The notes beneath the pieces are model-generated. The model did not search any database. It saw only the letters and a list, made by a program, of their open reading frames with translations, and was not told the DNA's origin. From the NCBI GenBank assembly GCA_030624945.1, contig JAUXJB010000032.1, positions 1 through 11,380 of the forward strand: a stretch of 11,380 bases of DNA, in the 5' to 3' direction. Each line of letters opens with the position of its first letter. Position 1 is the stretch's first letter. The translations under genes and the position numbers were made by a program. Below, one piece after another: positions 1 through 5,964 of this stretch. This stretch comes from Deltaproteobacteria bacterium. Lineage in GTDB: Bacteria; Myxococcota_A; UBA9160; SZUA-336.

Positions 1-125
1 AAGCCCGCCCCGGACCATCCGATAGGGAGCCTGTCGCCGCCCGACCATATCACAGTGTCGGCCAGAGGAAACAGGAAAGTACTTACCCGGTTGCTTCCCC
101 TCCTGGCTGGTCTCGAAGGTCCTTC

Positions 126-953
126 CTAAAGACGGGCGCCGCAGAACTTGCAGTGCCGCGCGTCGGTGTCGTGTCCCTCGGCGGCGCAGCTGGGACAGGC
201 CTGCGTGCTCACCGGCCTCCGCGAGGCCTCCAGAAGCTCGACCGAGAAGATCCCCGTGGGAACCGCCAGGATCCCGTAGCCGATGATCATCACGATCGAG
301 GCGACGAACTGTCCGAGGGGACTTCGAGGCGAGATGTCGCCGTATCCGACGGTGGTCATGGTCACGATGGCCCAGTACATGCTCCGCGGGATACTGGTGA
401 AGCCGCTCTCGGGCCCCTCGATCAGGTACATGAGGGCGGCCATGATGGCGACCATCGTCAGCATCGCGGTCACGAAGAGGATGATCTTGCGTCGGCTCTG
501 GAGCAACGCCCTGCGCAGGAGGTCCGCCTCCCCGACGAAGTGCCCCAGCTTGAACACCCGGAACACCCGCAGCAGGCGCAGTCCGCGAATCACCAGGAGC
601 GACTGGGCTCCGGGAATCAGCAAGCTCAGATAGGTCGGCAGGACGGCCAGCAGGTCGACGATCCCGAAGAAGCTGCGGGCGTACGCCAGCGGCCGCATCA
701 CCGAGATCAGGCGAAGAACGTACTCGACGCTGAAGACCGCCGTGAAGACCCACTCGATCCGCACCAGCTCTCGGCCGTAGCGCTCCCCGTAGGGGTGAAC
801 GGTCTCGATGCTGACGGCGACCAGGCTGGCCGAGATGACCAGGAGCAGACCGACGTCAAAGGCCTTCCCCGCGGGAGTGTCGGCCTCGAAGATGATCTCC
901 TGCAGCTGCGCCCGCCAAGCGGGCCAGTCGCGCCTCTCCCCCCCAGAGACCAT
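126..953 (-). CDS. Voltage-gated K+ channel with C-terminal zinc ribbon
   Basis: A 275-residue inner-membrane channel of the six-TM Kv/KvAP type, expected to conduct K+ passively as a tetramer. Seen in the sequence: hydrophobic segments near residues 31-50, 65-83, 95-113, 155-178 and 212-238. The S4 sensor has a basic residue every third position (R123, R126, R129, R132, K135). The pore loop carries the K+ filter TTVGYGD at 200-206. The cytosolic C-terminus ends in a CxxC-11-CxxC zinc ribbon (C253, C256, C268, C271), unusual for bacterial Kv channels, which normally end after S6 or in an RCK domain. It lies 56 bases downstream of the sigma-like gene on the same strand. The ATG has no good Shine-Dalgarno; a TACACT hexamer sits six bases upstream, so a leaderless transcript is possible. 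Family assignment is very secure; the role of the ribbon is unknown. Confidence 0.95.
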   Translation of the reverse strand: MVSGGERRDWPAWRAQLQEIIFEADTPAGKAFDVGLLLVISASLVAVSIETVHPYGERYGRELVRIEWVFTAVFSVEYVLRLISVMRPLAYARSFFGIVDLLAVLPTYLSLLIPGAQSLLVIRGLRLLRVFRVFKLGHFVGEADLLRRALLQSRRKIILFVTAMLTMVAIMAALMYLIEGPESGFTSIPRSMYWAIVTMTTVGYGDISPRSPLGQFVASIVMIIGYGILAVPTGIFSVELLEASRRPVSTQACPSCAAEGHDTDARHCKFCGARL

Positions 954-959
954 TTCCGG

Positions 960-965
960 AGTGTA
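960..965 (-). promoter_or_regulatory. Possible -10 hexamer for a leaderless K+ channel mRNA
   Basis: On the minus strand TACACT (TANNNT) is followed by exactly six bases (CCGGAA) and then the ATG of the channel gene. There is no proper Shine-Dalgarno in between. This is the arrangement seen at leaderless promoters in other bacteria. No convincing -35 was found, so this is tentative. Confidence 0.3.
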
Positions 966-1009
966 GCCGAGCGCGCGCGCCCAGCTTCCCTAGCGCTCCT
1001 GTCGCGGGG

Positions 1010-2455
1010 TCAGCCCCCGCGCGGGGGGCGCGTTCCGCCCTTGCCCGAGCCGCTTCGTCCCATCGAATCACCGGCCAGAAAGATCTTCGGACCATCGCCC
1101 GGGTCGCCGCGCAGCTTTCCGGGGGGCTTCCCCATCGAGTCGCCGCCGCGCCCGCTCCGCAGAATCATTGCGGGGCCGAACGAGGTCCGCGTGGCTGAGA
1201 TCTCGAGGCGCGCGCTGGTGTACCGGCTGGCATCAGCGCTCGCCCGTCCCGGAGAGAAGAGCGTGACGAGCAACAGAGCGGCGGTGGCGGCCGCGGCGAC
1301 GGCCACCGAAACGGCGCGGGGACCGGAGCTCGCGGCCCGAATCCAGCGTGCCGGACCGACGCGCCAGGCGTCCGTCTCGCGCAGCCAGTCCAGCTTGGGG
1401 TGTTCCGCGAGGCGGCGGCAGACGTAGCTCCGCTCGTCGCCACGCAGATGCCCGGAGCTCAGGAGGTCGCCCAGCTGTGTCAGGTAGTGCTGGGCGTCCG
1501 CGTAGTCGCTGCGCGAGGAGGCGGCCGCCAACAGGTTGAGCAAGGGCGCCGGTGCCCTGGGCACGAGTTGGCTGGCGCGCAGCCAGTATTCGATGGCCGC
1601 TTCGCGCTCTCCCATGTCCTCCACGAGGTTGCCCAGGTTGTTGAGGATCCGGCCTCGCACGCTGGGCGCGTCGGCCACGCATAGCGCTCCCTCGAAGAGC
1701 CTGGCAGCGGCTTCTCGGTCTCCCCGCTCGCCCGCCAGCAGACCCGCCAGGTTGAGCCAGTGCGGGTCGTTTCCGTGGCTTGGGCGCGTCTGGTCCAGCT
1801 CGCGCTGGAGCGTCGTGAGATCCTGGCTCAACCAGAGCCGCCGCAGTGGCTCGAGCTCCGCGGGTGCCTCTCCCGAGAGTGGCGCCGGCTGCGCGTTCTG
1901 CAGCTCATGGACCGCGCGCAGCACGAATTTCCTGGCCCGCGCGACACCCGTGCGGACGGTCGCGGGGACGCGCCCCTCGGCCCGGGCGATGGCCGCGTAG
2001 GATCTGTGGGCGAGGCGCTCCTGGTACCAGCCGAGGTTCCGCAACAGCGTGCGGTTGCCCTCGGCGCTGGCGATCGAGACGGCGCGCTTGAGCGCGCGCG
2101 CGCTCAGCTCGAGAGCCGCCCGGTCCAGGGTGGGCTCCTCGTCGCTTGCAGAGGCCTCGATCGGGCGCCCGTCCACCCCGACGAAGGTGCCCAGCCAGCC
2201 CCCTCGGGGCCTCGAAGCACCGTCCCCGCGCAGGCTGGTACGGACGCGGGGCAGCAGGAAGGCCTCGAGGGAGCCGATCTCGAGCGCCTCGAGGCATTCG
2301 CGGGGATGCTGGCGCGCGCTGCTCTCGCAGGCGAGAAAGATCTCCCCCAAGCTCTCCGCACGGCGCTGGGGATCGCTCATCAGCTTCGCGGCGATCCCCT
2401 GGGCGATTACCGCGAGCTGCTCTCGAACCTGGGGCTGGATCTCGGGGTTGGGCAT
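1010..2455 (-). CDS. Membrane-anchored sigma-region-4-like HTH/TPR protein
   Basis: A 481-residue protein with a composite design. Residues 1-80 are helical and may be a degenerate sigma region 2. Residues 145-185 read as a sigma-70 region 4/ECF-like helix-turn-helix (RSYAAIARAEGRVPATVRTG, then a basic helix). Residues about 205-340 form TPR-like helix pairs, the clearest around RILNNLGNLVEDMGEREAAIEYW. Residues 380-400 are one strongly hydrophobic Ala/Val/Leu membrane segment. Residues 401-481 are a Gly/Arg/Ser-rich tail with GDSMG at 438-442 and 462-466. With the HTH in the cytosol, the tail would be periplasmic. The start is well supported: GGAAGGAG lies seven bases before the ATG. The gene is divergent from the 2700-7522 operon and may regulate it (inference). 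The sigma-like label rests on the HTH; a true RNA-polymerase-binding region 2 is not evident, so it may instead act as a plain DNA-binding regulator. Confidence 0.8.
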   Translation of the reverse strand: MPNPEIQPQVREQLAVIAQGIAAKLMSDPQRRAESLGEIFLACESSARQHPRECLEALEIGSLEAFLLPRVRTSLRGDGASRPRGGWLGTFVGVDGRPIEASASDEEPTLDRAALELSARALKRAVSIASAEGNRTLLRNLGWYQERLAHRSYAAIARAEGRVPATVRTGVARARKFVLRAVHELQNAQPAPLSGEAPAELEPLRRLWLSQDLTTLQRELDQTRPSHGNDPHWLNLAGLLAGERGDREAAARLFEGALCVADAPSVRGRILNNLGNLVEDMGEREAAIEYWLRASQLVPRAPAPLLNLLAAASSRSDYADAQHYLTQLGDLLSSGHLRGDERSYVCRRLAEHPKLDWLRETDAWRVGPARWIRAASSGPRAVSVAVAAAATAALLLVTLFSPGRASADASRYTSARLEISATRTSFGPAMILRSGRGGDSMGKPPGKLRGDPGDGPKIFLAGDSMGRSGSGKGGTRPPRGG

Positions 2456-2462
2456 GCGCGAA

Positions 2463-2470
2463 CTCCTTCC
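2463..2470 (-). promoter_or_regulatory. Ribosome binding site of the sigma-like gene
   Basis: GGAAGGAG on the minus strand, seven bases before the ATG ending at 2455. It fixes the start of the sigma-like HTH/TPR gene. Confidence 0.7.
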
Positions 2471-2495
2471 GCTCTTACCGACGCTCTCACCGAGT

Positions 2496-2519
2496 TAGGC
2501 GCTCGGCCGGGAGCGCCTA
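2496..2519. promoter_or_regulatory. Perfect 9-bp inverted repeat in the divergent intergenic region
   Basis: TAGGCGCTC and GAGCGCCTA flank a six-base spacer GGCCGG. The site lies about 40 bases upstream of the sigma-like gene's start codon and about 180 bases upstream of the operon start. There is no T-run on either side, so it does not look like an intrinsic terminator. An operator for a dimeric regulator, or a hairpin in the leader of the sigma-like mRNA, are the two readings. The rest of 2456-2699 shows no clear -35/-10 pair. Confidence 0.5.
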
Positions 2520-2602
2520 TTCGGTCCTGGGTGATGCGGCGCTCCCCCAACCACGTGCGCGCGACTCTCGGGGGCGTCTGAACCGGCTGTTTCAGGCTGC
2601 TT

Positions 2603-2658
2603 CGAAACGCCCGCTCGGCGGCCGGCCGTCCCACGGTGGCTCGCACGCGCGAAACGCC
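2603..2658. repeat. Pair of 9-bp direct repeats upstream of the operon
   Basis: CGAAACGCC occurs at 2603-2611 and again at 2650-2658, a 47-base period, just upstream of the operon start at 2700. It could be a pair of protein binding sites, but two copies of a nine-base word are weak evidence. Confidence 0.25.
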
Positions 2659-2688
2659 GCAGCCCCGGTTGAAAGCCCATGCCAAGCG

Positions 2689-2694
2689 AGGAGG
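2689..2694 (+). promoter_or_regulatory. Shine-Dalgarno deciding the lipoprotein start
   Basis: AGGAGG lies five bases before a GTG at 2700. It favours this GTG over the in-frame ATG at 2679, which has no Shine-Dalgarno and would place acidic residues in front of the signal peptide. Confidence 0.7.
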
Positions 2695-2699
2695 AACCG

Positions 2700-3218
2700 G
2701 TGACCAATCCACAGAGAGGCCGCGCTCTGGCGCTCTCCGCCCTGCTGGCCGGCGCCTGCGCCACGCCGGGAGGTCCCACCACTGAGCTCTATCCCATGCC
2801 GTCCGATCTCGCCCAGGCGCTCTCCCCTGCGGAGGCGGATCCCGCCCGTCCCGGTGAGCTGGCCGAGGCAGCTCTTTCCCTGCTCGACTCGGAGCGAGCG
2901 GGTGGTCCCGACTACGCCGGTGCGGCGCGTATGTGCCTGCTCGCCGTCGAGATGGCGGATCCCCGGGAAGAACGAGAGCTGCGCAGTGCCTGTCAACGCG
3001 TGGCCGCGCGGAGCGCACTCCGCTCGGGAGATCGCGAGCTCTACATGGAGGCCGTGAGCAGTTGGGAGCGCGAGGCGCCTCGCCCCGAGCGAACCGCCGG
3101 CGAGCTCGTGGTCCACATGGCGATTCGCGATCGCCTGCGCGGGGATCTCGGGGCAGCATCGGCCCGGATCCCCCGCGACCTGCGGTGGCTGCTTCCGCCG
3201 CGCGAGGCGCGGCGGTGA
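2700..3218 (+). CDS. Putative TPR-like lipoprotein, first gene of operon
   Basis: A 172-residue protein read from GTG 2700. The N-terminus MTNPQRGRALALSALLAGAC is a short, basic, hydrophobic signal peptide ending in a lipobox-like LAGAC, so Cys20 would be lipidated. Ala rather than Leu at -3 makes the lipobox permissive rather than classical. A Pro/Gly-rich linker follows, then about 100 residues of amphipathic Ala/Leu/Arg helices (roughly 52-150) that look like one or two degenerate TPR/Sel1-like hairpins. Cys79 and Cys98 lie in this part and could pair. The residue after the lipid Cys is Ala, with no inner-membrane-retention Asp, so outer-membrane placement is plausible. I recognise no named family. 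The gene ends in a GTGA overlap with the next one. A periplasmic scaffold role in the downstream motor cluster is inference. Confidence 0.75.
   Translation: MTNPQRGRALALSALLAGACATPGGPTTELYPMPSDLAQALSPAEADPARPGELAEAALSLLDSERAGGPDYAGAARMCLLAVEMADPREERELRSACQRVAARSALRSGDRELYMEAVSSWEREAPRPERTAGELVVHMAIRDRLRGDLGAASARIPRDLRWLLPPREARR
3195..3215 (+). promoter_or_regulatory. GC hairpin occluding the start of the second gene
   Basis: CCGCCGCGC and GCGCGGCGG form a perfect 9-bp stem with a GAG loop. The loop plus first stem base give GAGG, the best Shine-Dalgarno candidate for the GTG at 3215, and the last stem base is the G of that GTG. In mRNA this would hide the initiation site until ribosomes finishing the lipoprotein gene melt it, a classical way to couple translation. 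Confidence 0.4.
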
Positions 3219-3634
3219 TCCGTCTGGTGGCGACGCTGGCCACGGCGGCGCTGGTGATCTGGACCGCGAACCGCTCGATCGAGCTCGGGCACCTGCCCGA
3301 GCCCATCGCTCGCGCGGGAGAGCGCGCCGCGAGCGTGCTGGCCGCCGTCGCGGACGCCGGGGAATCCGCGTTGAGCGGGTTGGATTCCGAGGACCCCGCG
3401 AAAGCCGCGGCGCTCGAGGGCGGCGCACCCCGCAGCCTCACCCGCGAGGAGTTCGAGCCGGACCTCGGCGCCGGGGAAGGTGCCATGGGGGCGGGGAACA
3501 CCCCGGACGAGGTACCGGCTGCGAGACCAGCAGTCGCCGGTGCGGGAGCGACCTCGCTGAGTAGAGCGAGCGCAGAGGAGATCCGTTGCCGGCTCGACCG
3601 CGTGATGAGCCTCGCGCTCGGGCCGAGCCGGTGA
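3215..3634 (+). CDS. Small single-TM protein of unknown function
   Basis: A 139-residue protein starting at GTG 3215, which overlaps the TGA of the lipoprotein gene. Seen: a hydrophobic N-terminal segment at about 2-18 with one basic residue ahead of it, likely an uncleaved anchor; an amphipathic Ala-rich helix at 30-55; a disordered-looking Gly/Ala/Pro/Glu-rich stretch at 56-110; and a C-terminal helix EEIRCRLDRVMSLALG with one Cys. No known family recognised. The plain layout (anchor, flexible linker, terminal helix) suggests a periplasmic adaptor held in the inner membrane. It ends in another GTGA overlap with the following gene. The reading frame is supported by its packing between overlapping neighbours, not by homology. 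Confidence 0.65.
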   Translation: MIRLVATLATAALVIWTANRSIELGHLPEPIARAGERAASVLAAVADAGESALSGLDSEDPAKAAALEGGAPRSLTREEFEPDLGAGEGAMGAGNTPDEVPAARPAVAGAGATSLSRASAEEIRCRLDRVMSLALGPSR

Positions 3635-4392
3635 GATGGCCGCTCCAGCTGGTCCTGATGGGAGCGAGCGCTCTCTGCGTGATCCTGATTCTCCAGCGGG
3701 CCGCTGAGAAGACCGAGGTCCCGGCCGGAGCGGAGAAACCCGCGCCCATCGAGATCGCCAGCATCGAGCTCCCGCGGTCCCTGCCGCGCGCGACCGAGAG
3801 AGAGTCGCCCGAGCCATCCGTTCAACAGGTCGAGGCGCCGCGCCAATCTGCCGCTCTGCACCTCGACCCCGAGGCCCTCGCGCGCGGCGATGCTCTGCTG
3901 CGCGCGGGGGTCTTCCCCCGTTTGCGCGCAACCTACATCCGGATCGGTTTCCCGGCCTACCGCGAGGCGGTCGTGGCGCTCGGGGGGGCCTTCTACCTGT
4001 ACGACGCCAGGGCGCGCCAGACTCTGGTCGAGGTCGATCCGCACAGCGGTAGCCTCGGTAGCGGAGAGGTGCGAGGCGACCTGAGTCGCTGGCCCCGGGA
4101 CGTCACCCGCTACCTGGACATGGCTCTGCAAAGGGGTCGCGAACGCTACGGGGAGCGGGTCTCGCGCGTCGTGTTGCTACCCCCGGCGAGCGTGGATGCA
4201 GCGCTCCTCGGCGCCCTGGACCAGCGCCTGGCTGAGCTGGGCCTGCACCCGAACTCGCTCCTGCGGGTCGACGTGGCCTACGAGCTCCGCTCCGGACGGC
4301 TCCACTGCGAGGTGCTCGCGGTGGCACTGCGCGACGGAAGCGAGCGCGATCTCGGTCTGTGGATCGATCTCTCGGAGGGGGCCAGGGGATGA
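3631..4392 (+). CDS. Single-TM periplasmic protein with TonB-like topology
   Basis: A 253-residue protein starting at GTG 3631, which overlaps the previous stop; an in-frame ATG at 3658 is the alternative but would cut into the membrane segment. Residues 4-22 are one hydrophobic segment after a short basic N-terminus. Residues 25-75 are a Pro/Glu/Ala-rich linker. Residues about 80-250 are a compact alpha/beta domain with a strand-rich part (EAVVALGGAFYLYD), a helix around YLDMALQRGRERYGERV, a VVLLPPAS strand-turn and a final strand pair ending LGLWIDLSEG. This anchor-linker-domain plan matches TonB, TolA or GspL/PilN-type proteins, but I do not see the TonB C-terminal YP..A signature. In this cluster it is the best candidate for the part that carries ExbB/ExbD motion into the periplasm (inference). 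Confidence 0.7.
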   Translation: MRWPLQLVLMGASALCVILILQRAAEKTEVPAGAEKPAPIEIASIELPRSLPRATERESPEPSVQQVEAPRQSAALHLDPEALARGDALLRAGVFPRLRATYIRIGFPAYREAVVALGGAFYLYDARARQTLVEVDPHSGSLGSGEVRGDLSRWPRDVTRYLDMALQRGRERYGERVSRVVLLPPASVDAALLGALDQRLAELGLHPNSLLRVDVAYELRSGRLHCEVLAVALRDGSERDLGLWIDLSEGARG

Positions 4393-4925
4393 GGCCGGCC
4401 GCGATCGCGCTCTCCTGCGCAGTGGGACTCGTCTCGCTCGCGCCCCAGGCCTGGGCCTCGGAGACCGTCGTGCTGGAGCGCCTCCAGCGGATCGCGCGTG
4501 GGCAGTGGCTTCCCGCTCCCCCTGGCAGCAGCCGCGTGCCCTACGGGGCCGAGATTCGCGCGGCCGCCCAGCGCCACGGACTCCCGTCATCGTTGCTCGC
4601 GGCCGTCGTGCGCGCGGAGAGCGGCTTCGATCCGCGCGCGGTGTCACACGCGGGCGCCCAGGGGCTGGGCCAGCTCATGCCGGCCACCGCGCGCGAGCTC
4701 GAGGTCGCCGATCCCTTCGATCCCGTCCAGAACCTCGACGGTACGGCGCGCTACCTCGCCGCGCAGGTGGAGACCTTCGCGCGCCCCGGCTTGGCGCTGG
4801 CGGCTTATCACGCGGGCCCCGAGCGAGCCAGCGCGGGGCTGGGGTCCGTGCCGCGCCGCCCGCGCGCTTACATCGCGCGCGTGCTGCGCTACGAGCGGCA
4901 GTACCGCGAGCGCGGCCTGCCGTGA
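4389..4925 (+). CDS. GH23 lytic transglycosylase (SLT domain)
   Basis: A 178-residue exported enzyme that should cleave the MurNAc-GlcNAc bond of peptidoglycan with formation of 1,6-anhydroMurNAc. A Sec signal peptide occupies residues 1-23 (QAWA then SE). The catalytic domain spans about 50-165: catalytic Glu77 in RAESGF, GAQGLGQLMP at 89-98 (family norm GAxGLMQLMP), AYHAGP at 139-144 (family norm AYNAGP) and Tyr161 in the terminal YIARVLRY motif. It is a bare SLT domain with no LysM or other anchor, as in the small transglycosylases encoded with secretion systems and flagella. The ATG overlaps the previous stop (ATGA), with GGAGG ten bases upstream. Its place inside a motor operon suggests local wall opening for an envelope machine (inference). 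The family is very secure. Confidence 0.93.
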   Translation: MRPAAIALSCAVGLVSLAPQAWASETVVLERLQRIARGQWLPAPPGSSRVPYGAEIRAAAQRHGLPSSLLAAVVRAESGFDPRAVSHAGAQGLGQLMPATARELEVADPFDPVQNLDGTARYLAAQVETFARPGLALAAYHAGPERASAGLGSVPRRPRAYIARVLRYERQYRERGLP

Positions 4926-4930
4926 CTGGC

Positions 4931-4970
4931 GGGGAGCAGGAGACTCGGGTGGGGAGCAGGAAACCAGGAG
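4931..4970 (+). repeat. 20-bp tandem repeat in the operon's longest spacer
   Basis: GGGGAGCAGGA occurs at 4931-4941 and 4951-4961, giving two adjacent 20-base units in the 50-base gap between the transglycosylase and coiled-coil genes. The second unit runs into the strong ribosome binding site AGGAGG at 4966-4971, four bases before the ATG at 4976. Each copy is itself purine-rich and Shine-Dalgarno-like, so it may act as a standby ribosome site. Confidence 0.5.
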
Positions 4971-4975
4971 GAACC

Positions 4976-5938
4976 ATGCGGAAGAGAACACTATCCGGCG
5001 TCGCCGCCCTCGTGCTGGCGGGCACCGCCGCCGTCGCACAGGCTGCGAGCGGCGTGCCGTTCGACGAGGAGACGCTGGACCAGATCGGCAGCCTGAACCG
5101 GGCGATCAGCGAGCACTACGAGGAGCTGGAGGCCTCCTCCACCGACATCGAGGCTCGCAGAGCCGGAATCGCCGCCCGTATGAGCGTGATCGAGAAGGAG
5201 CTCGCCGCCATCGAGAGCGAGCGCAGCGCGCTTCCTCCCGAGCAACGCGAGATCGGCTCACCCGCTGCCCGGATCCTGGAGGAGCATCGCATCGAGGTGA
5301 AGTCTCGCTACCTCGAGGCGCTGGCGGAGAAGCACGCGACCGACCTCCAGGCGATCCGCTCGTTCGACGTCCACGGCAGCGCCATCCTCAAGAACCTGGA
5401 GAAGCTGGCGCTGGCGCTGGAGCGTTCGGGTCGCGTCGAGCGGGGCGAGCGCGACACCGAAACCCGGGCGGCCTTCCGATCGCTCCAGCAAGGGACCGGC
5501 ATAGCGCTGGCCGTGCTCGAGAAGTGGGGGACCCTCACGCGGGACGACCCGCGCTTCCGCGCGCTCTGGGCGACCTCGCGCGTGCTCAATCGCAACCTCG
5601 AGCGGGCGAACGCCTCCGCCGGGATCCTTCTCACGATCGATCTCGTGCGCGAACGCACGTTCGTGGTTCGATCCCTGATCGACCAGGCGCGCGCGCTGCG
5701 CGCCGCCCTCGACAACCAGGGCTTGCTCCTTCAGGTCGCCGCGCAGAACCAGATGCTCAGGCTGCACTTCGCGCGACTCGGCGCGATCAGCGGCCTGGAG
5801 CTCCCCGACCTCGACATCGATGCCTCTACGCGGCGCATCCTCGAGGACATCGAGGAGGATGCGTTCGCGAGCTCGAGCGAATCCGAGGATCCGCTGGCGG
5901 GCTTCGACGACTGCGTGCAGTGGGGAGATTGTCGGTGA
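4976..5938 (+). CDS. Exported coiled-coil protein, unknown family
   Basis: A 320-residue protein with a clear Sec signal peptide (basic MRKR, hydrophobic core, AVAQA cleavage site after residue 23). The mature part is almost all helical: long charged, heptad-like stretches at about 32-85 (Glu/Arg/Ile/Ala-rich) and 95-165, then further helices to about 290. The tail is acidic and Ser-rich and ends in CVQWGDC followed by Arg, placing Cys313 and Cys319 in an exposed pair that could form a disulfide. No named family recognised. It is reminiscent in style of the periplasmic coiled-coil DUF3450 proteins found beside some TonB/ExbB operons, but I see no matching motif. The start is secure: AGGAGG four bases before the ATG. 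A rod or tether spanning the periplasm around the motor is inference. Confidence 0.8.
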   Translation: MRKRTLSGVAALVLAGTAAVAQAASGVPFDEETLDQIGSLNRAISEHYEELEASSTDIEARRAGIAARMSVIEKELAAIESERSALPPEQREIGSPAARILEEHRIEVKSRYLEALAEKHATDLQAIRSFDVHGSAILKNLEKLALALERSGRVERGERDTETRAAFRSLQQGTGIALAVLEKWGTLTRDDPRFRALWATSRVLNRNLERANASAGILLTIDLVRERTFVVRSLIDQARALRAALDNQGLLLQVAAQNQMLRLHFARLGAISGLELPDLDIDASTRRILEDIEEDAFASSSESEDPLAGFDDCVQWGDCR

Positions 5939-5951
5939 CCGCGGGGGGGAG

Positions 5952-5957
5952 AGGAGA
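5952..5957 (+). promoter_or_regulatory. Shine-Dalgarno deciding the start of the small exported protein
   Basis: AGGAGA lies seven bases before GTG 5965. It favours this start over the GTG at 5935 that overlaps the previous stop; starting at 5965 also gives a clean signal peptide. Confidence 0.65.
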
Positions 5958-5964
5958 AGATGTC

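Noticed and set aside
1-125. Gene, RNA or terminator at the left edge
   Set aside because: Only short palindromes are seen (AAGTACTT at 77-84; GAAGG/CCTTC at 115-125 with a one-base loop), too small for a terminator, and no coding frame with a start or domain.
153-1427. 424-residue plus-strand open frame opposite the channel and sigma-like genes
   Set aside because: It has no start signal and its Arg/Pro/Gly/His-rich composition is that of an antisense shadow; the opposite strand encodes clear protein motifs.
2679-2699. ATG 2679 as start of the lipoprotein
   Set aside because: It has no Shine-Dalgarno, adds an acidic leader in front of the signal peptide, and itself contains the AGGAGG serving GTG 2700.
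2407-4131. 574-residue minus-strand open frame across the start of the operon
   Set aside because: Low-complexity Arg/Pro/Ala translation without domains, antisense to three genes with signal peptide or membrane segments and overlapping stop/start codons.
4976-5938. DUF3450 family assignment for the coiled-coil protein
   Set aside because: The context (ExbB/ExbD nearby) and coiled-coil style fit, but the C-terminal conserved part of that family as I remember it is not visible; a profile search would decide.
4498-5964. Upstream part of the long frame that ends in the small exported protein
   Set aside because: It is an out-of-frame reading of the transglycosylase and coiled-coil genes; only the part from GTG 5965 has a ribosome site and signal peptide.
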